A stretch of 6,847 nucleotides of DNA from assembly GCA_937891875.1 (NCBI GenBank), contig CALATR010001161.1, forward strand, positions 1 to 6,847. The letters are read 5' to 3'. The stretch is from an uncultured Pseudomonadota bacterium (GTDB lineage: Bacteria; Myxococcota_A; UBA796; GCA-2862545). Made by a program: the position numbers and the translations under genes. Positions 1-5,964 of the stretch are shown piece by piece; the stretch's first letter is position 1; every line of letters begins with the position of its first letter. Below the pieces are notes generated by a model. That model had not been told where the DNA came from. It saw nothing but the letters and a program-made list of their open reading frames with translations, and made no database searches.

Positions 1-527
1 AGGCCGGCCAGGGCGTCGGGCAGCGACGGCCCGTCGACCAGCTCCATGGCGACCACGAGGAAGTCGTCGTGCACGAAGAGCTCGTAGACCTGGGGGATCC
101 CGGGGTGCAGCACGTCGGCCATGGCCTGCACCTCGGCGCGGAAGTGCGCCTCGGCCGCGCCGCTGTGCAGCCAGGGGTGCACCCGCTTCAGGGCGACCCG
201 GCGGCGGGGCTCGTCCTGCCAGGCCTCGTAGACGATGCCCATGCCACCACGACCGATCTCGCGGATCACCCGGTAACGACCGAGCACCTCGGGCGGCGTG
301 TCGTCCTCGTCGACCGCCTGGGCCAGCGCGCGCACGACGCCTGCGGTCGGCAGCGTGTCGAGGGCCTCGAAGCCCTCCTCGTCGGCGGCCAGGAGAGCCT
401 CGACCTTGGCACGCAGGGCGTCATCGTCCCCACACAGCTCGGCGAGGGCGCGTGCGCGCGCGTCCGCGGGCAGATCCACCACCTCATGGAAGACCGCGCG
501 GGCGCGGCGGACGAGGTCCAGGTCCAT
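1..527 (-). CDS. Ser/Thr protein kinase (Hanks type), 5' part; runs off the left edge
   Basis: Translation of the minus strand from ATG at 527 is open to the window edge, giving 175 residues of the N-terminal part. Residues 1-80 form an Asp/Glu/Ala-rich helical region of the kind preceding the kinase domain in sigma-associated kinases of Myxococcota and Planctomycetes. The kinase domain starts near residue 82. It shows the glycine loop G-R-G-G-M-G-I-V-Y (92-100), the ATP-anchoring lysine in V-A-L-K (Lys114), a likely helix-C Glu132, and a hinge region V-A-M-E-L-V-D-G near 159-166. The catalytic HRD and DFG motifs lie beyond the window, so activity cannot be judged. The ATG directly follows the sigma-factor stop (TAGATG), with a run of six G about 7 nt upstream as a weak ribosome-binding site. 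This suggests co-transcription and translational coupling with the sigma gene. By family precedent it would phosphorylate the adjacent sigma factor; that is inference. Confidence 0.93.
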   Translation of the reverse strand, partial: MDLDLVRRARAVFHEVVDLPADARARALAELCGDDDALRAKVEALLAADEEGFEALDTLPTAGVVRALAQAVDEDDTPPEVLGRYRVIREIGRGGMGIVYEAWQDEPRRRVALKRVHPWLHSGAAEAHFRAEVQAMADVLHPGIPQVYELFVHDDFLVVAMELVDGPSLPDALAG

Positions 528-1106
528 CTACGCGCCCCCCAGTGCATCCTTGAGGAAAGCACGGGCAAACCGCCAGGATCGGGACACGGAGCGCTCGGAC
601 ACCTCGAGGACCTCGGCCACCTCGGCCAGGGTCAGGCCCCCGAACGCGCGCATGAGCACGACCCGGGCGGCGTCGGGATCGACCTCCTCCAGCGCATCCA
701 GGGCGCGATCCAGCGCCAGCAGATCCACCGTGTCCTGGCTCTCGCCCAGCCCGGTCAGGGTGGTGCGCCTGGCGCCTCCGCCCCGCTTGGCCGTGTCCCG
801 GTCCCGCGCGCGGTTGACCAGGATCTGGCGCATGGCCTTGGCCGCGACCGCGATGAAGTGGGCCCGGGACTCGAAGCGGGTCTGGGAGCGCTCGAGCTTC
901 ATCCACGCCTCGTGCAGCAGCGCGGTCGGCTGCAGGGTGGCGCCGCGGCTGCCCCGCACCCGGGAGGCAAGCGCGCGGAGCTGGGCGTAGAGCTCGGGAT
1001 CGAGGGCAGGCAGGTCCTGGGCCACGCAGGCTCCGGGGTGAAGCGAGGAGAGCAGGGGCAGTATGCGCGCCTCCGGGTCGATGGCCCAGGGTCGCGTCGC
1101 CCACAT
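528..1106 (-). CDS. ECF-type RNA polymerase sigma factor (kinase-linked group)
   Basis: A 192-residue protein matching the ECF group whose genes often sit beside Ser/Thr kinases. Region 2 spans about residues 38-110, with T-L-Q-P-T-A-L-L-H-E-A-W (57-68), R-A-H-F-I-A-V-A-A-K-A-M-R and then an A-K-R-G-G-G linker. Region 4 spans about 135-190, with D-P-D-A-A-R-V-V-L-M-R, then F-G-G-L-T-L-A-E-V-A-E-V-L and the recognition helix V-S-E-R-S-V-S-R-S-W. The acidic DAED motif of ordinary ECF factors, at the core-polymerase contact in region 2.2, is replaced by Q59-P-T-A62. In the Vibrio EcfP/PknT pair a threonine in this region is phosphorylated to supply the missing charge; Thr61 is the equivalent candidate here. 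No anti-sigma factor is seen. The ATG start has GGTGGA 5 nt upstream. The N-terminus (residues 1-35) is unlike the usual family start, so a slightly different start is possible. Confidence 0.93.
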   Translation of the reverse strand: MWATRPWAIDPEARILPLLSSLHPGACVAQDLPALDPELYAQLRALASRVRGSRGATLQPTALLHEAWMKLERSQTRFESRAHFIAVAAKAMRQILVNRARDRDTAKRGGGARRTTLTGLGESQDTVDLLALDRALDALEEVDPDAARVVLMRAFGGLTLAEVAEVLEVSERSVSRSWRFARAFLKDALGGA

Positions 1107-1128
1107 CCCGGTCCACCCCGGGCGAGCG

Positions 1129-1147
1129 GATCCCTCGCCACGGGATC
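1129..1147 (-). other. small hairpin between the monooxygenase and sigma genes
   Basis: GATCCC and GGGATC form a perfect 6-bp stem around a 7-nt loop within the 55-bp gap. No T-run follows on the minus strand, so it is a poor intrinsic terminator. It does not clearly separate the two genes into different transcripts. It could equally be a chance palindrome containing GGATCC. Confidence 0.2.
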
Positions 1148-1161
1148 GGTTGCAGGTGATG

Positions 1162-2700
1162 TCAGCCCGTCGGGGCGTGCAGGGCGGAGTCCAGCCGGGA
1201 CAGGAGGTCGCGGGGCTCGGCGCCGGCGTCGAAGACGTACCGATCCGGCCGGATCAGCGCCGCCCGGACGCCCTTGCCCAGCCAGGCGGCGAGCGCGCCA
1301 TCGTCGGACACGTCGGCCCCGAGCTGAACGACCCGCACGCCCAGGGTCGCGGCGTCGGACGCGGTCGCAGGGTCTGTGGGCTCGGTGGTCAGCAGCACGA
1401 AGCCCGAGCCGATGACCTCGTCCAGCAGCACCTCGTCTCCGTCCGCGGTGCGGACCGTGGGCTGAGGGAGCACCTGACCGGCCAATCGGTGGCTACCCAG
1501 AAAGCCCGCCTTGTAGGGTGGCTTGTCGATGATCGTGGAGCGCAGCTTGTCGGCCAGGGGGGGCAGGGTGCGGATGGCAAGGAAGGCGAGCCCGCGCAGG
1601 GCCCGGGCGATCGGGCTGCTGGCGGTCGGGATCTGGCCGGAGCGGATGGCGCCGCGGATGGTGTCCAGGGTCGGCGGGCGGCGCTCGGCGGCGTAGGTGT
1701 CGAGCAGGGCGTCGGACGCGCGGCCATCCAGGACAAGATCGAGCTTGAACGCGAGGTTTGCCGCATCCCGAAAGCCCATGTTCAGCCCCTGTCCCGCAAA
1801 GGGTGGGGTGAGGTGCGCGGCGTCGCCGGCGAGCAGCACCCGGCCCTGGCGCCAGCGCCGCGGCGTGCGGGCGTTGAAGGTGTAGCGCGCCACCCGCTGG
1901 ACCTCGTACGGAGCGGGATCCTCGACGTAGTGGGCCAGCCGCTCGCGCACCCGCTCCGGCTCCAGCTCGCCCGGCGTCGGCGGCCCCGCGAGGCGATCGA
2001 TGCGCACGTGACCGTGCACGCCCTTGAAGATGATCTCGGCGTTGCCGGGCTCGCAGCGCATCTCGGGGTCGGTCGGCAGGGCCTCCAGCGCGGCGTCACT
2101 CGCGGCGAGCACGTCCATCACGATCCAGTCCTGGTCGAAGCCGAGGTCCTCCACCTCCCCGTCGAGGCTGCGCGCGACAAAGCTGTTCCCGCCGTCGCAG
2201 CCCACCAGCCAGCGCGCCGTGATCTCGCGAGCCTCCGCGTCCGCGTCCGCGCTCGCCCTGAGGAGCACGTCCTCACCGCGATCCTCGAAGGCGGTCACCT
2301 CCCAGCCCAGGAGCAGCTCGGCACCCTCGCTGGTCCGGAGCCGCTCCCGGAGGACCCGCTCCAGCTCGGGCTGGCTGAAGGTGCCGGTCACCGGGTGGCC
2401 CAGCGGTCGCACATCCGGGGGCAGCTCCATGCTCACGAGCCGGCGCCGCTCCGGGTCGGTGTAGGTCATCCGCCGGGTCGGCAGCACCTCGATGGCGGTG
2501 TCCAGGCCGAGGCCCTGGAGGATCCGCAGGGACTCGTCGTCGATGACCACGGCTCGGGGCACGGGGAAGACGTCCGGGTGGCGCTCGATCACGACCACGC
2601 GGCGCCCCCGCTGGACCAGGAGGCACGCCAGCAGGGCACCCAACGGGCCGCACCCGCAGATGGCGACGTCACAGGCGCTGTACGAGGTCGATCCGGCCAT
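1162..2700 (-). CDS. FAD-dependent aromatic monooxygenase, MhpA-like (group A flavoprotein hydroxylase)
   Basis: A 512-residue protein with all three signatures of NAD(P)H-dependent single-component flavoprotein hydroxylases: the Rossmann G-C-G-P-L-G (16-21) with Glu39 closing the second strand, the DG motif in L-V-G-C-D-G-G (165-171), and the GD motif in L-L-A-G-D-A-A-H (289-296) followed by the G-Q-G-x-N-x-G-x-R-D-A-x-N-L stretch. Overall layout, P-R-A-x-x-I-D-D-E near 48-56 and the C-terminal thioredoxin-like extension resemble 3-(3-hydroxyphenyl)propionate hydroxylase MhpA, which is about 550 residues long. The family inserts one oxygen atom into phenolic rings in the cytoplasm. The substrate is unknown because no catabolic partner genes are present, so a biosynthetic hydroxylase is equally possible. 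I chose ATG 2700: GGAGG lies 8 nt upstream and the Rossmann motif falls at the usual distance. A GTG at 2772 would add 24 atypical residues and has no ribosome-binding site. The gene is transcribed toward the sigma gene and may be in the same operon. Confidence 0.93.
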   Translation of the reverse strand: MAGSTSYSACDVAICGCGPLGALLACLLVQRGRRVVVIERHPDVFPVPRAVVIDDESLRILQGLGLDTAIEVLPTRRMTYTDPERRRLVSMELPPDVRPLGHPVTGTFSQPELERVLRERLRTSEGAELLLGWEVTAFEDRGEDVLLRASADADAEAREITARWLVGCDGGNSFVARSLDGEVEDLGFDQDWIVMDVLAASDAALEALPTDPEMRCEPGNAEIIFKGVHGHVRIDRLAGPPTPGELEPERVRERLAHYVEDPAPYEVQRVARYTFNARTPRRWRQGRVLLAGDAAHLTPPFAGQGLNMGFRDAANLAFKLDLVLDGRASDALLDTYAAERRPPTLDTIRGAIRSGQIPTASSPIARALRGLAFLAIRTLPPLADKLRSTIIDKPPYKAGFLGSHRLAGQVLPQPTVRTADGDEVLLDEVIGSGFVLLTTEPTDPATASDAATLGVRVVQLGADVSDDGALAAWLGKGVRAALIRPDRYVFDAGAEPRDLLSRLDSALHAPTG

Positions 2701-2708
2701 CTGCCCAC

Positions 2709-2713
2709 CCTCC
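2709..2713 (-). promoter_or_regulatory. ribosome-binding site fixing the monooxygenase start
   Basis: On the minus strand GGAGG lies within GGGGAGGG (2715-2708), 8 nt before ATG 2700. It favours this start over the longer in-frame GTG at 2772, which has no such site. Confidence 0.75.
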
Positions 2714-2790
2714 CCTTGGCGGGACCCTAGCAGGATCGTCAGGGATCGCGGCCGGAAGGTGGCCGGTTGCACGGTACCCGGCAGGTCTCG

Positions 2791-2819
2791 TTGGACGCGC
2801 CCACAGGCGATCGGATACG
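2791..2819 (+). promoter_or_regulatory. possible sigma70-like promoter of the universal stress gene
   Basis: TTGGAC (2791-2796) and GATACG (2814-2819) are separated by 17 bp and lie 29 bp before ATG 2849. Each box matches only 3 of 6 consensus positions, so this is tentative. The 148-bp divergent region 2701-2848 must also hold the promoter of the monooxygenase on the other strand, for which I see no clear boxes. Confidence 0.25.
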
Positions 2820-2836
2820 GCCGCCGGCCGCATCAT

Positions 2837-2840
2837 GGAG
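2837..2840 (+). promoter_or_regulatory. ribosome-binding site of the universal stress gene, within a small dyad
   Basis: GGAG lies 8 nt before ATG 2849. It can pair with CTCC at 2844-2847 across a 3-nt loop, so a 4-bp stem could partly mask it. An ATG at 2835 opens a five-codon reading frame (M-E-R-L-R) whose TGA at 2850-2852 overlaps the real start. The site supports start 2849. Confidence 0.55.
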
Positions 2841-2848
2841 AGACTCCG

Positions 2849-3766
2849 ATGATCCTCGACACCCGCCTCGTCATCGCCGCCGTCGACTTCACCGACGAGG
2901 GCTGGCAGGACACCATCGCCCACGCCGCCCACCACGCCCGTACCCGCGAGGTCGGGGTGCACCTGGTCCACGCCGTGCAGAAGACGCCGTGGCTGCTGCG
3001 CAAGGTCCTCGACGACGACTCCGTCACCTCGCTGGAGAACGAGCAACGCCAGAGCGCAGAGCGCCGCCTGTCCGACGCCTGCGCTACCCTGAAGGAGGGG
3101 GGCGTGGAGGCCAGCTTCGAGGTCCGCACCGGCAAGCCCTCGACCGAGATCCTGGGCGCGGTGACGAAGAAGGACGCTGGCCTGCTGGTCATCGGCCGGG
3201 GTACGACGACGTCCGCGACCGCGATGCTGGTGGGCGGCACCGCCGATCGTCTGCTCCGGGCGAGCCCGATCCCGGTCCTGGTCCGCGGCCCCAACGCCCC
3301 GGCGGACATCCGCCACATCCTCGTGCCGACCGGCCTCGGCCCCAGCGGCTCCCAAGCCCTGGCCCGCGCCGCGAAGCTGGTCGATCCCGAGCAGGGCGGC
3401 ACCGTCTCCGCCATGCACATGGTCAGCCTGCCGGGCATCATGCGCGCGTACTCGGGCGACGTGAACAAGCTGCGCGCCGCGGTGGAGGCCCAGGCCAGGC
3501 AGGAGCTCGAAGCTCACGTCTCGGCCATCGGCGCCGCCCACGTGTCCCCGGTCCTGCGGCCAATCCAGGAGTCCCAGACCCCGGACCAGCTGATCCTCGC
3601 CTACGCCCGCGCCCACGAGGTCGACCTGATCTGCCTCGCCCTCGGCGGCCGCGCGTTCACCACCGGTCCGATGATCGGTCGCGTCTCCCAGCGGGTCATC
3701 CGGGCGCTCCCCTGCCCCCTCCTGGCCCTGCCCGACGCCTGGATCGACCAGAAGCTGGGGCGCTAG
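2849..3766 (+). CDS. tandem-domain universal stress protein (UspE-like architecture)
   Basis: A 305-residue cytoplasmic protein made of two consecutive Usp (alpha/beta, Rossmann-like) domains, about residues 5-147 and 153-295. Domain 1 opens with L-V-I-A-A-V-D-F-T and closes with D-R-L-L-R-A-S-P-I-P-V-L-V. Domain 2 opens with I-R-H-I-L-V-P-T and closes with Q-R-V-I-R-A-L-P-C-P-L-L-A-L. Both closings are hallmarks of the family, which is linked to survival under stress and, in some members, ATP binding. The usual ATP loop is G-x2-G-x9-G-(S/T). In domain 1 it is irregular: G-R-G, then ten residues, then G-G-T (116-131). In domain 2 the first Gly is Ala264 and the final Ser/Thr is Arg278. Nucleotide binding is therefore uncertain, especially in domain 2. 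The start is set by GGAG 8 nt upstream and by the family N-terminus. The gene is divergent from the monooxygenase. Its target or partner cannot be told. Confidence 0.93.
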   Translation: MILDTRLVIAAVDFTDEGWQDTIAHAAHHARTREVGVHLVHAVQKTPWLLRKVLDDDSVTSLENEQRQSAERRLSDACATLKEGGVEASFEVRTGKPSTEILGAVTKKDAGLLVIGRGTTTSATAMLVGGTADRLLRASPIPVLVRGPNAPADIRHILVPTGLGPSGSQALARAAKLVDPEQGGTVSAMHMVSLPGIMRAYSGDVNKLRAAVEAQARQELEAHVSAIGAAHVSPVLRPIQESQTPDQLILAYARAHEVDLICLALGGRAFTTGPMIGRVSQRVIRALPCPLLALPDAWIDQKLGR

Positions 3767-3769
3767 CGG

Positions 3770-3783
3770 TCCGGCGGGCCGGA
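3770..3783 (+). other. short hairpin just after the universal stress gene
   Basis: TCCGG and CCGGA form a 5-bp stem around a CGGG loop, 3 nt after the TAG stop. It is a weak candidate for transcript 3'-end structure. No T-run follows, so I do not call it an intrinsic terminator. Confidence 0.2.
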
Positions 3784-3810
3784 GCTCGCCTGGCCGGGTG
3801 GCTCAGTCAC

Positions 3811-3858
3811 GGTGGGTTGCCCGGGCAAGTCCGGTCGAGTGGACCCACCCGCCTCGAC
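3811..3858 (+). other. nested inverted repeats between the universal stress and lipoprotein genes
   Basis: Several overlapping dyads occur here. GGTGGGT (3811-3817) pairs with ACCCACC (3843-3849). TTGCCCGGGCAA (3817-3828) is a perfect 12-bp palindrome. GTCGAG (3834-3839) pairs with CTCGAC (3853-3858). The stems are mutually exclusive in part. They could be terminator-like structure for the upstream gene or an operator for the lipoprotein gene. High GC makes chance pairing common. Confidence 0.35.
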
Positions 3859-3895
3859 AAGCCCGGCGAAAGGCCACTCCGGTTCCCGCCGGCGC

Positions 3896-3901
3896 TACCC
3901 T
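3896..3901 (+). promoter_or_regulatory. possible -10 box for a leaderless lipoprotein transcript
   Basis: TACCCT (pattern TAnnnT) ends 6 nt before ATG 3908, so transcription would begin at or next to the A of the start codon. No Shine-Dalgarno sequence precedes this ATG, which fits a leaderless message. No -35 box is recognisable, so the call is weak. Confidence 0.25.
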
Positions 3902-3907
3902 GCCCTC

Positions 3908-4861
3908 ATGCGTACCCTGCCCCTGCTGCTCGCCCTCGCCGCCTGCCCTCCCCCGGCCTCCGCGCCGACGGACAGCGACGATCCCGTCGATACGGACACC
4001 GACTCCGACTCGGACTCCGACAGCGACTCGGACTCCGACTCCGACTCGGACACCGACTCCGACACCGACTCCGACTCGGACACCGACTCCGACACCGAGC
4101 CCCTGCCCGCCGGATGCTCCGCCCCCGAGCAGCTCGCCGACGGCGAGCACAGCTTCTCGCTGGACGGCTACGACCGACGCTACATCGTGCGCCTTCCAAG
4201 CACGTATTCCACCGATCGCACCTGGCCGCTGATCTTCGCGCTGCACGGCAACGGTGGGGACACGACCTACTGGGACCGTCAGGGTGGGGTGCGGGACATC
4301 CGGGCCGCCTTCGCCGAGGAGGCGGTCGTCGTGGTGGTCGAGGCGATCGACAACCAGTGGCGGGACTACAGCGCGGACAGCTCCACCTGGCCGGCGCGGA
4401 TCGAGCTCGAGCTCTCCTACTTCGACCGCGTGCTCGCCGACGCGACCGACGCCCTGTGCATCGACGAGGACCAGGTCTTCGCGATGGGCTTCTCCGGCGG
4501 CGGCAGCTTCTCGGGCGTGCTCGGCTGCCGACGCGCGTACACCCGCGCCATCGCGGTCGGCGGCAGCGTCATCTACTTCGACCCCGCCGACTGCGTGTCG
4601 ACCCCCGCCGCCTGGATCACCATCGGCGACGGCGAGCTCAACTCCGGGCGCGAGGCCTACCGCGACTTCTTCCGCGACCAGGCCAGCTGCGATGCGAGCA
4701 GCACCGCGGTCGAGCCCGAGGGCTGCGTCGCCTACGACAGCTGCGACCCGGACACGCCGGTGCGGTTCTGCAGCCACCCCGCGGGTCACGTGTGGCCGGA
4801 CTTCGGCGTCGCGGCCACCCGTGACTTCTTCCGCAGCTTCTACTTGGCAGACGAGGGCTGA
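3908..4861 (+). CDS. lipoprotein with Asp-Ser/Thr tether and esterase/PHB-depolymerase-like alpha/beta-hydrolase domain
   Basis: A 317-residue predicted lipoprotein. Residues 1-13 are a short signal peptide with lipobox L-A-A-C, making Cys13 the lipidated residue. Residues 28-63 are 18 Asp-Ser or Asp-Thr dipeptides, an acidic flexible spacer. Residues 70-317 form an alpha/beta-hydrolase domain like the LpqC/PHB depolymerase/feruloyl esterase group: R-Y-I-V-R-L-P (91-97), the oxyanion-type H-G-N-G-G (113-117), the nucleophile elbow G-F-S-G-G (Ser196) and a C-terminal G-H-V-W-P (His294), a typical catalytic histidine context. The acidic member is unclear; Asp241 is one candidate. Eight cysteines after residue 69 suggest disulfides and export. 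It probably hydrolyses an ester at the cell surface; the substrate is unknown. Start 3908 is chosen because only it puts the signal peptide at the N-terminus. An ATG at 3812 would bury it, and neither has a Shine-Dalgarno. The 3' end overlaps the convergent JmjC gene by 22 bp. Confidence 0.9.
   Translation: MRTLPLLLALAACPPPASAPTDSDDPVDTDTDSDSDSDSDSDSDSDSDTDSDTDSDSDTDSDTEPLPAGCSAPEQLADGEHSFSLDGYDRRYIVRLPSTYSTDRTWPLIFALHGNGGDTTYWDRQGGVRDIRAAFAEEAVVVVVEAIDNQWRDYSADSSTWPARIELELSYFDRVLADATDALCIDEDQVFAMGFSGGGSFSGVLGCRRAYTRAIAVGGSVIYFDPADCVSTPAAWITIGDGELNSGREAYRDFFRDQASCDASSTAVEPEGCVAYDSCDPDTPVRFCSHPAGHVWPDFGVAATRDFFRSFYLADEG
3989..4096 (+). repeat. 6-bp-periodic repeat encoding (Asp-Ser/Thr)18
   Basis: A 108-bp tract of 18 GAC/GAT-plus-Ser/Thr codon pairs. 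Asp is GAC in all but the first pair. The alternating codon varies among TCC, TCG, AGC, ACC and ACG, so the protein pattern is kept while the DNA is not a pure hexamer. It encodes the low-complexity spacer after the lipobox of the hydrolase lipoprotein. Length variation by slippage is likely between strains. Confidence 0.95.
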
Positions 4862-5964
4862 GCCTCCCACTGCGGCGTCTCGGGCTGGGCCTGCCGCTGG
4901 TCCAGGCTCGACTGCACCCGCTCCCACACCGCACGGTTGACCCGCTCGCGCAGGGAGGCCTCGCCCCCCATGCGGTGCTTCAGGTAGTGGATCGTGGTCA
5001 GGAAGCGGCTCTTCGGGAAGCGGCTCGCGAGCGCCAGGGGCAGGCTGTTGGTCAGCGAGGGCGACAGCGCGCCGGGCGGCTGCATGTGGCGCACCGCGGT
5101 CGCGATGTTGATGGCACTGCAGTTGTCGACCTCGTGCCACCACCAGGGCGCGCTGTAGAGCATGTCGCCCGGCTCGAGCACCACCTCCTCCACCGGCAGG
5201 CGGAAGAAGATGGCGTCGTCCCTGCCTTCCTGCTCGGCGGCGTACAGGCTGCCCAGGGCGGACGTCGCGTAGTCGAACGGCCTCGCGCCCACCGGGTGCA
5301 GGTATGCCGAGTACTTCGGCGAGATGAAACGCCAGCGCTTGCGACCGACCAGGTTGATGAAGAAGTTGCCGCCGTACGCGGTGTGGATCGCGCTGCGGAC
5401 GTTCTTGCTGCCGACGAAGAAGTTGGTCGTCAGCAGCTCGTCCCAGGTGCCGCCCGGGGTCGTGAAGCGCAGGAGGCGCTCGAGCTCCAGATCGGCCATG
5501 AGGTCGGGGTGCTCGACGAAGAGCTCCGTGCTGTTGTTCAGGTACAGGCGCTCGACATCGATGCGGTCGAGGAGCTCGGCGACCGAGATGCGCACGTGCT
5601 CGTGGCCCTCGTCCCAGCCGTTCGACTCCGAGGTCTCGATCATGCGCATGACGGTGACCATGGCGTCGCCGACGCGCTCGCGCAGCATCTGCGGCGACCA
5701 GCGGGCGGCCGTCTGCGCGGCGAACCCACGGAACACGACCGGGCGGCTGGCGTTGTGAGACGCGGCCAGGAAGCCCTCGCGGTCGAACTGGCTGACCTCG
5801 GGCACACCGACGGGGTCGACGCGCTCGGTGAAGCGCTGGCCGAGCTTCTCGACAATGGCGCTTCGACGGTCAAAGTTCGGGGCCTCGGAGGGGCGCTTGC
5901 AGTCGGAGCGCGCGTCCAGCGCCATGCGGGTAAAGAGCTCGGCGGAGAGCAGTGCGGTGTTCAC
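4840..5964 (-). CDS. JmjC/cupin_8-type Fe(II)/2OG-like protein with HxA in place of HxD
   Basis: A 374-residue protein with the cupin_8/JmjC layout: R-P-V-V-F-R-G-F (74-81), Y-L-N-N (141-144) followed by H-P-D-L-M-A-D-L (152-159), then the core strand S-A-I-H194-T-A196-Y-G-G-N200 with G-R-K209-R-W, and P-G-D-M-L-Y (265-270) leading to W-W-W-H277. The family couples 2-oxoglutarate decarboxylation to oxidation of proteins or small molecules. Compared without gaps to human FIH (H199-x-D201, Lys214, H279), both histidines, the Asn and the 2OG-binding lysine are kept, but the metal-binding Asp is Ala196. No acidic residue occurs between Glu176 and Asp231. It may therefore be a halogenase-type site, an atypical oxygenase or an inactive homologue. 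The GTG start overlaps the upstream TGA (GTGA) and has GGAGG 6 nt upstream; the next Met is residue 14. Operon partner: the acyltransferase. The stop lies inside the convergent lipoprotein gene. Confidence 0.88.
   Translation of the reverse strand: MNTALLSAELFTRMALDARSDCKRPSEAPNFDRRSAIVEKLGQRFTERVDPVGVPEVSQFDREGFLAASHNASRPVVFRGFAAQTAARWSPQMLRERVGDAMVTVMRMIETSESNGWDEGHEHVRISVAELLDRIDVERLYLNNSTELFVEHPDLMADLELERLLRFTTPGGTWDELLTTNFFVGSKNVRSAIHTAYGGNFFINLVGRKRWRFISPKYSAYLHPVGARPFDYATSALGSLYAAEQEGRDDAIFFRLPVEEVVLEPGDMLYSAPWWWHEVDNCSAINIATAVRHMQPPGALSPSLTNSLPLALASRFPKSRFLTTIHYLKHRMGGEASLRERVNRAVWERVQSSLDQRQAQPETPQWEAQPSSAK

Noticed and set aside
69..1415. Long plus-strand open frames opposite the kinase, sigma and monooxygenase genes
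   Set aside because: They are Gly/Arg/His/Gln-rich with no recognisable motifs, mirror the GC-biased third positions of the true genes on the minus strand, and span gene boundaries.
1063..2730. A 555-codon plus-strand open frame opposite the monooxygenase
   Set aside because: The minus-strand frame has three intact flavoprotein motifs; the plus frame is low-complexity shadow sequence.
2701..2772. Longer monooxygenase start at GTG 2772
   Set aside because: It has no ribosome-binding site and would put 24 extra residues before the Rossmann motif, unlike the family.
3989..4096. CRISPR-like or regulatory repeat array
   Set aside because: It is an in-frame Asp-Ser/Thr codon repeat inside the lipoprotein gene, with no spacers.
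2767..4824. A 685-codon plus-strand frame across the universal stress and lipoprotein genes
   Set aside because: It is Arg/Pro-rich, out of frame with both recognised proteins and crosses their intergenic gap, so it is an artefact of high GC.
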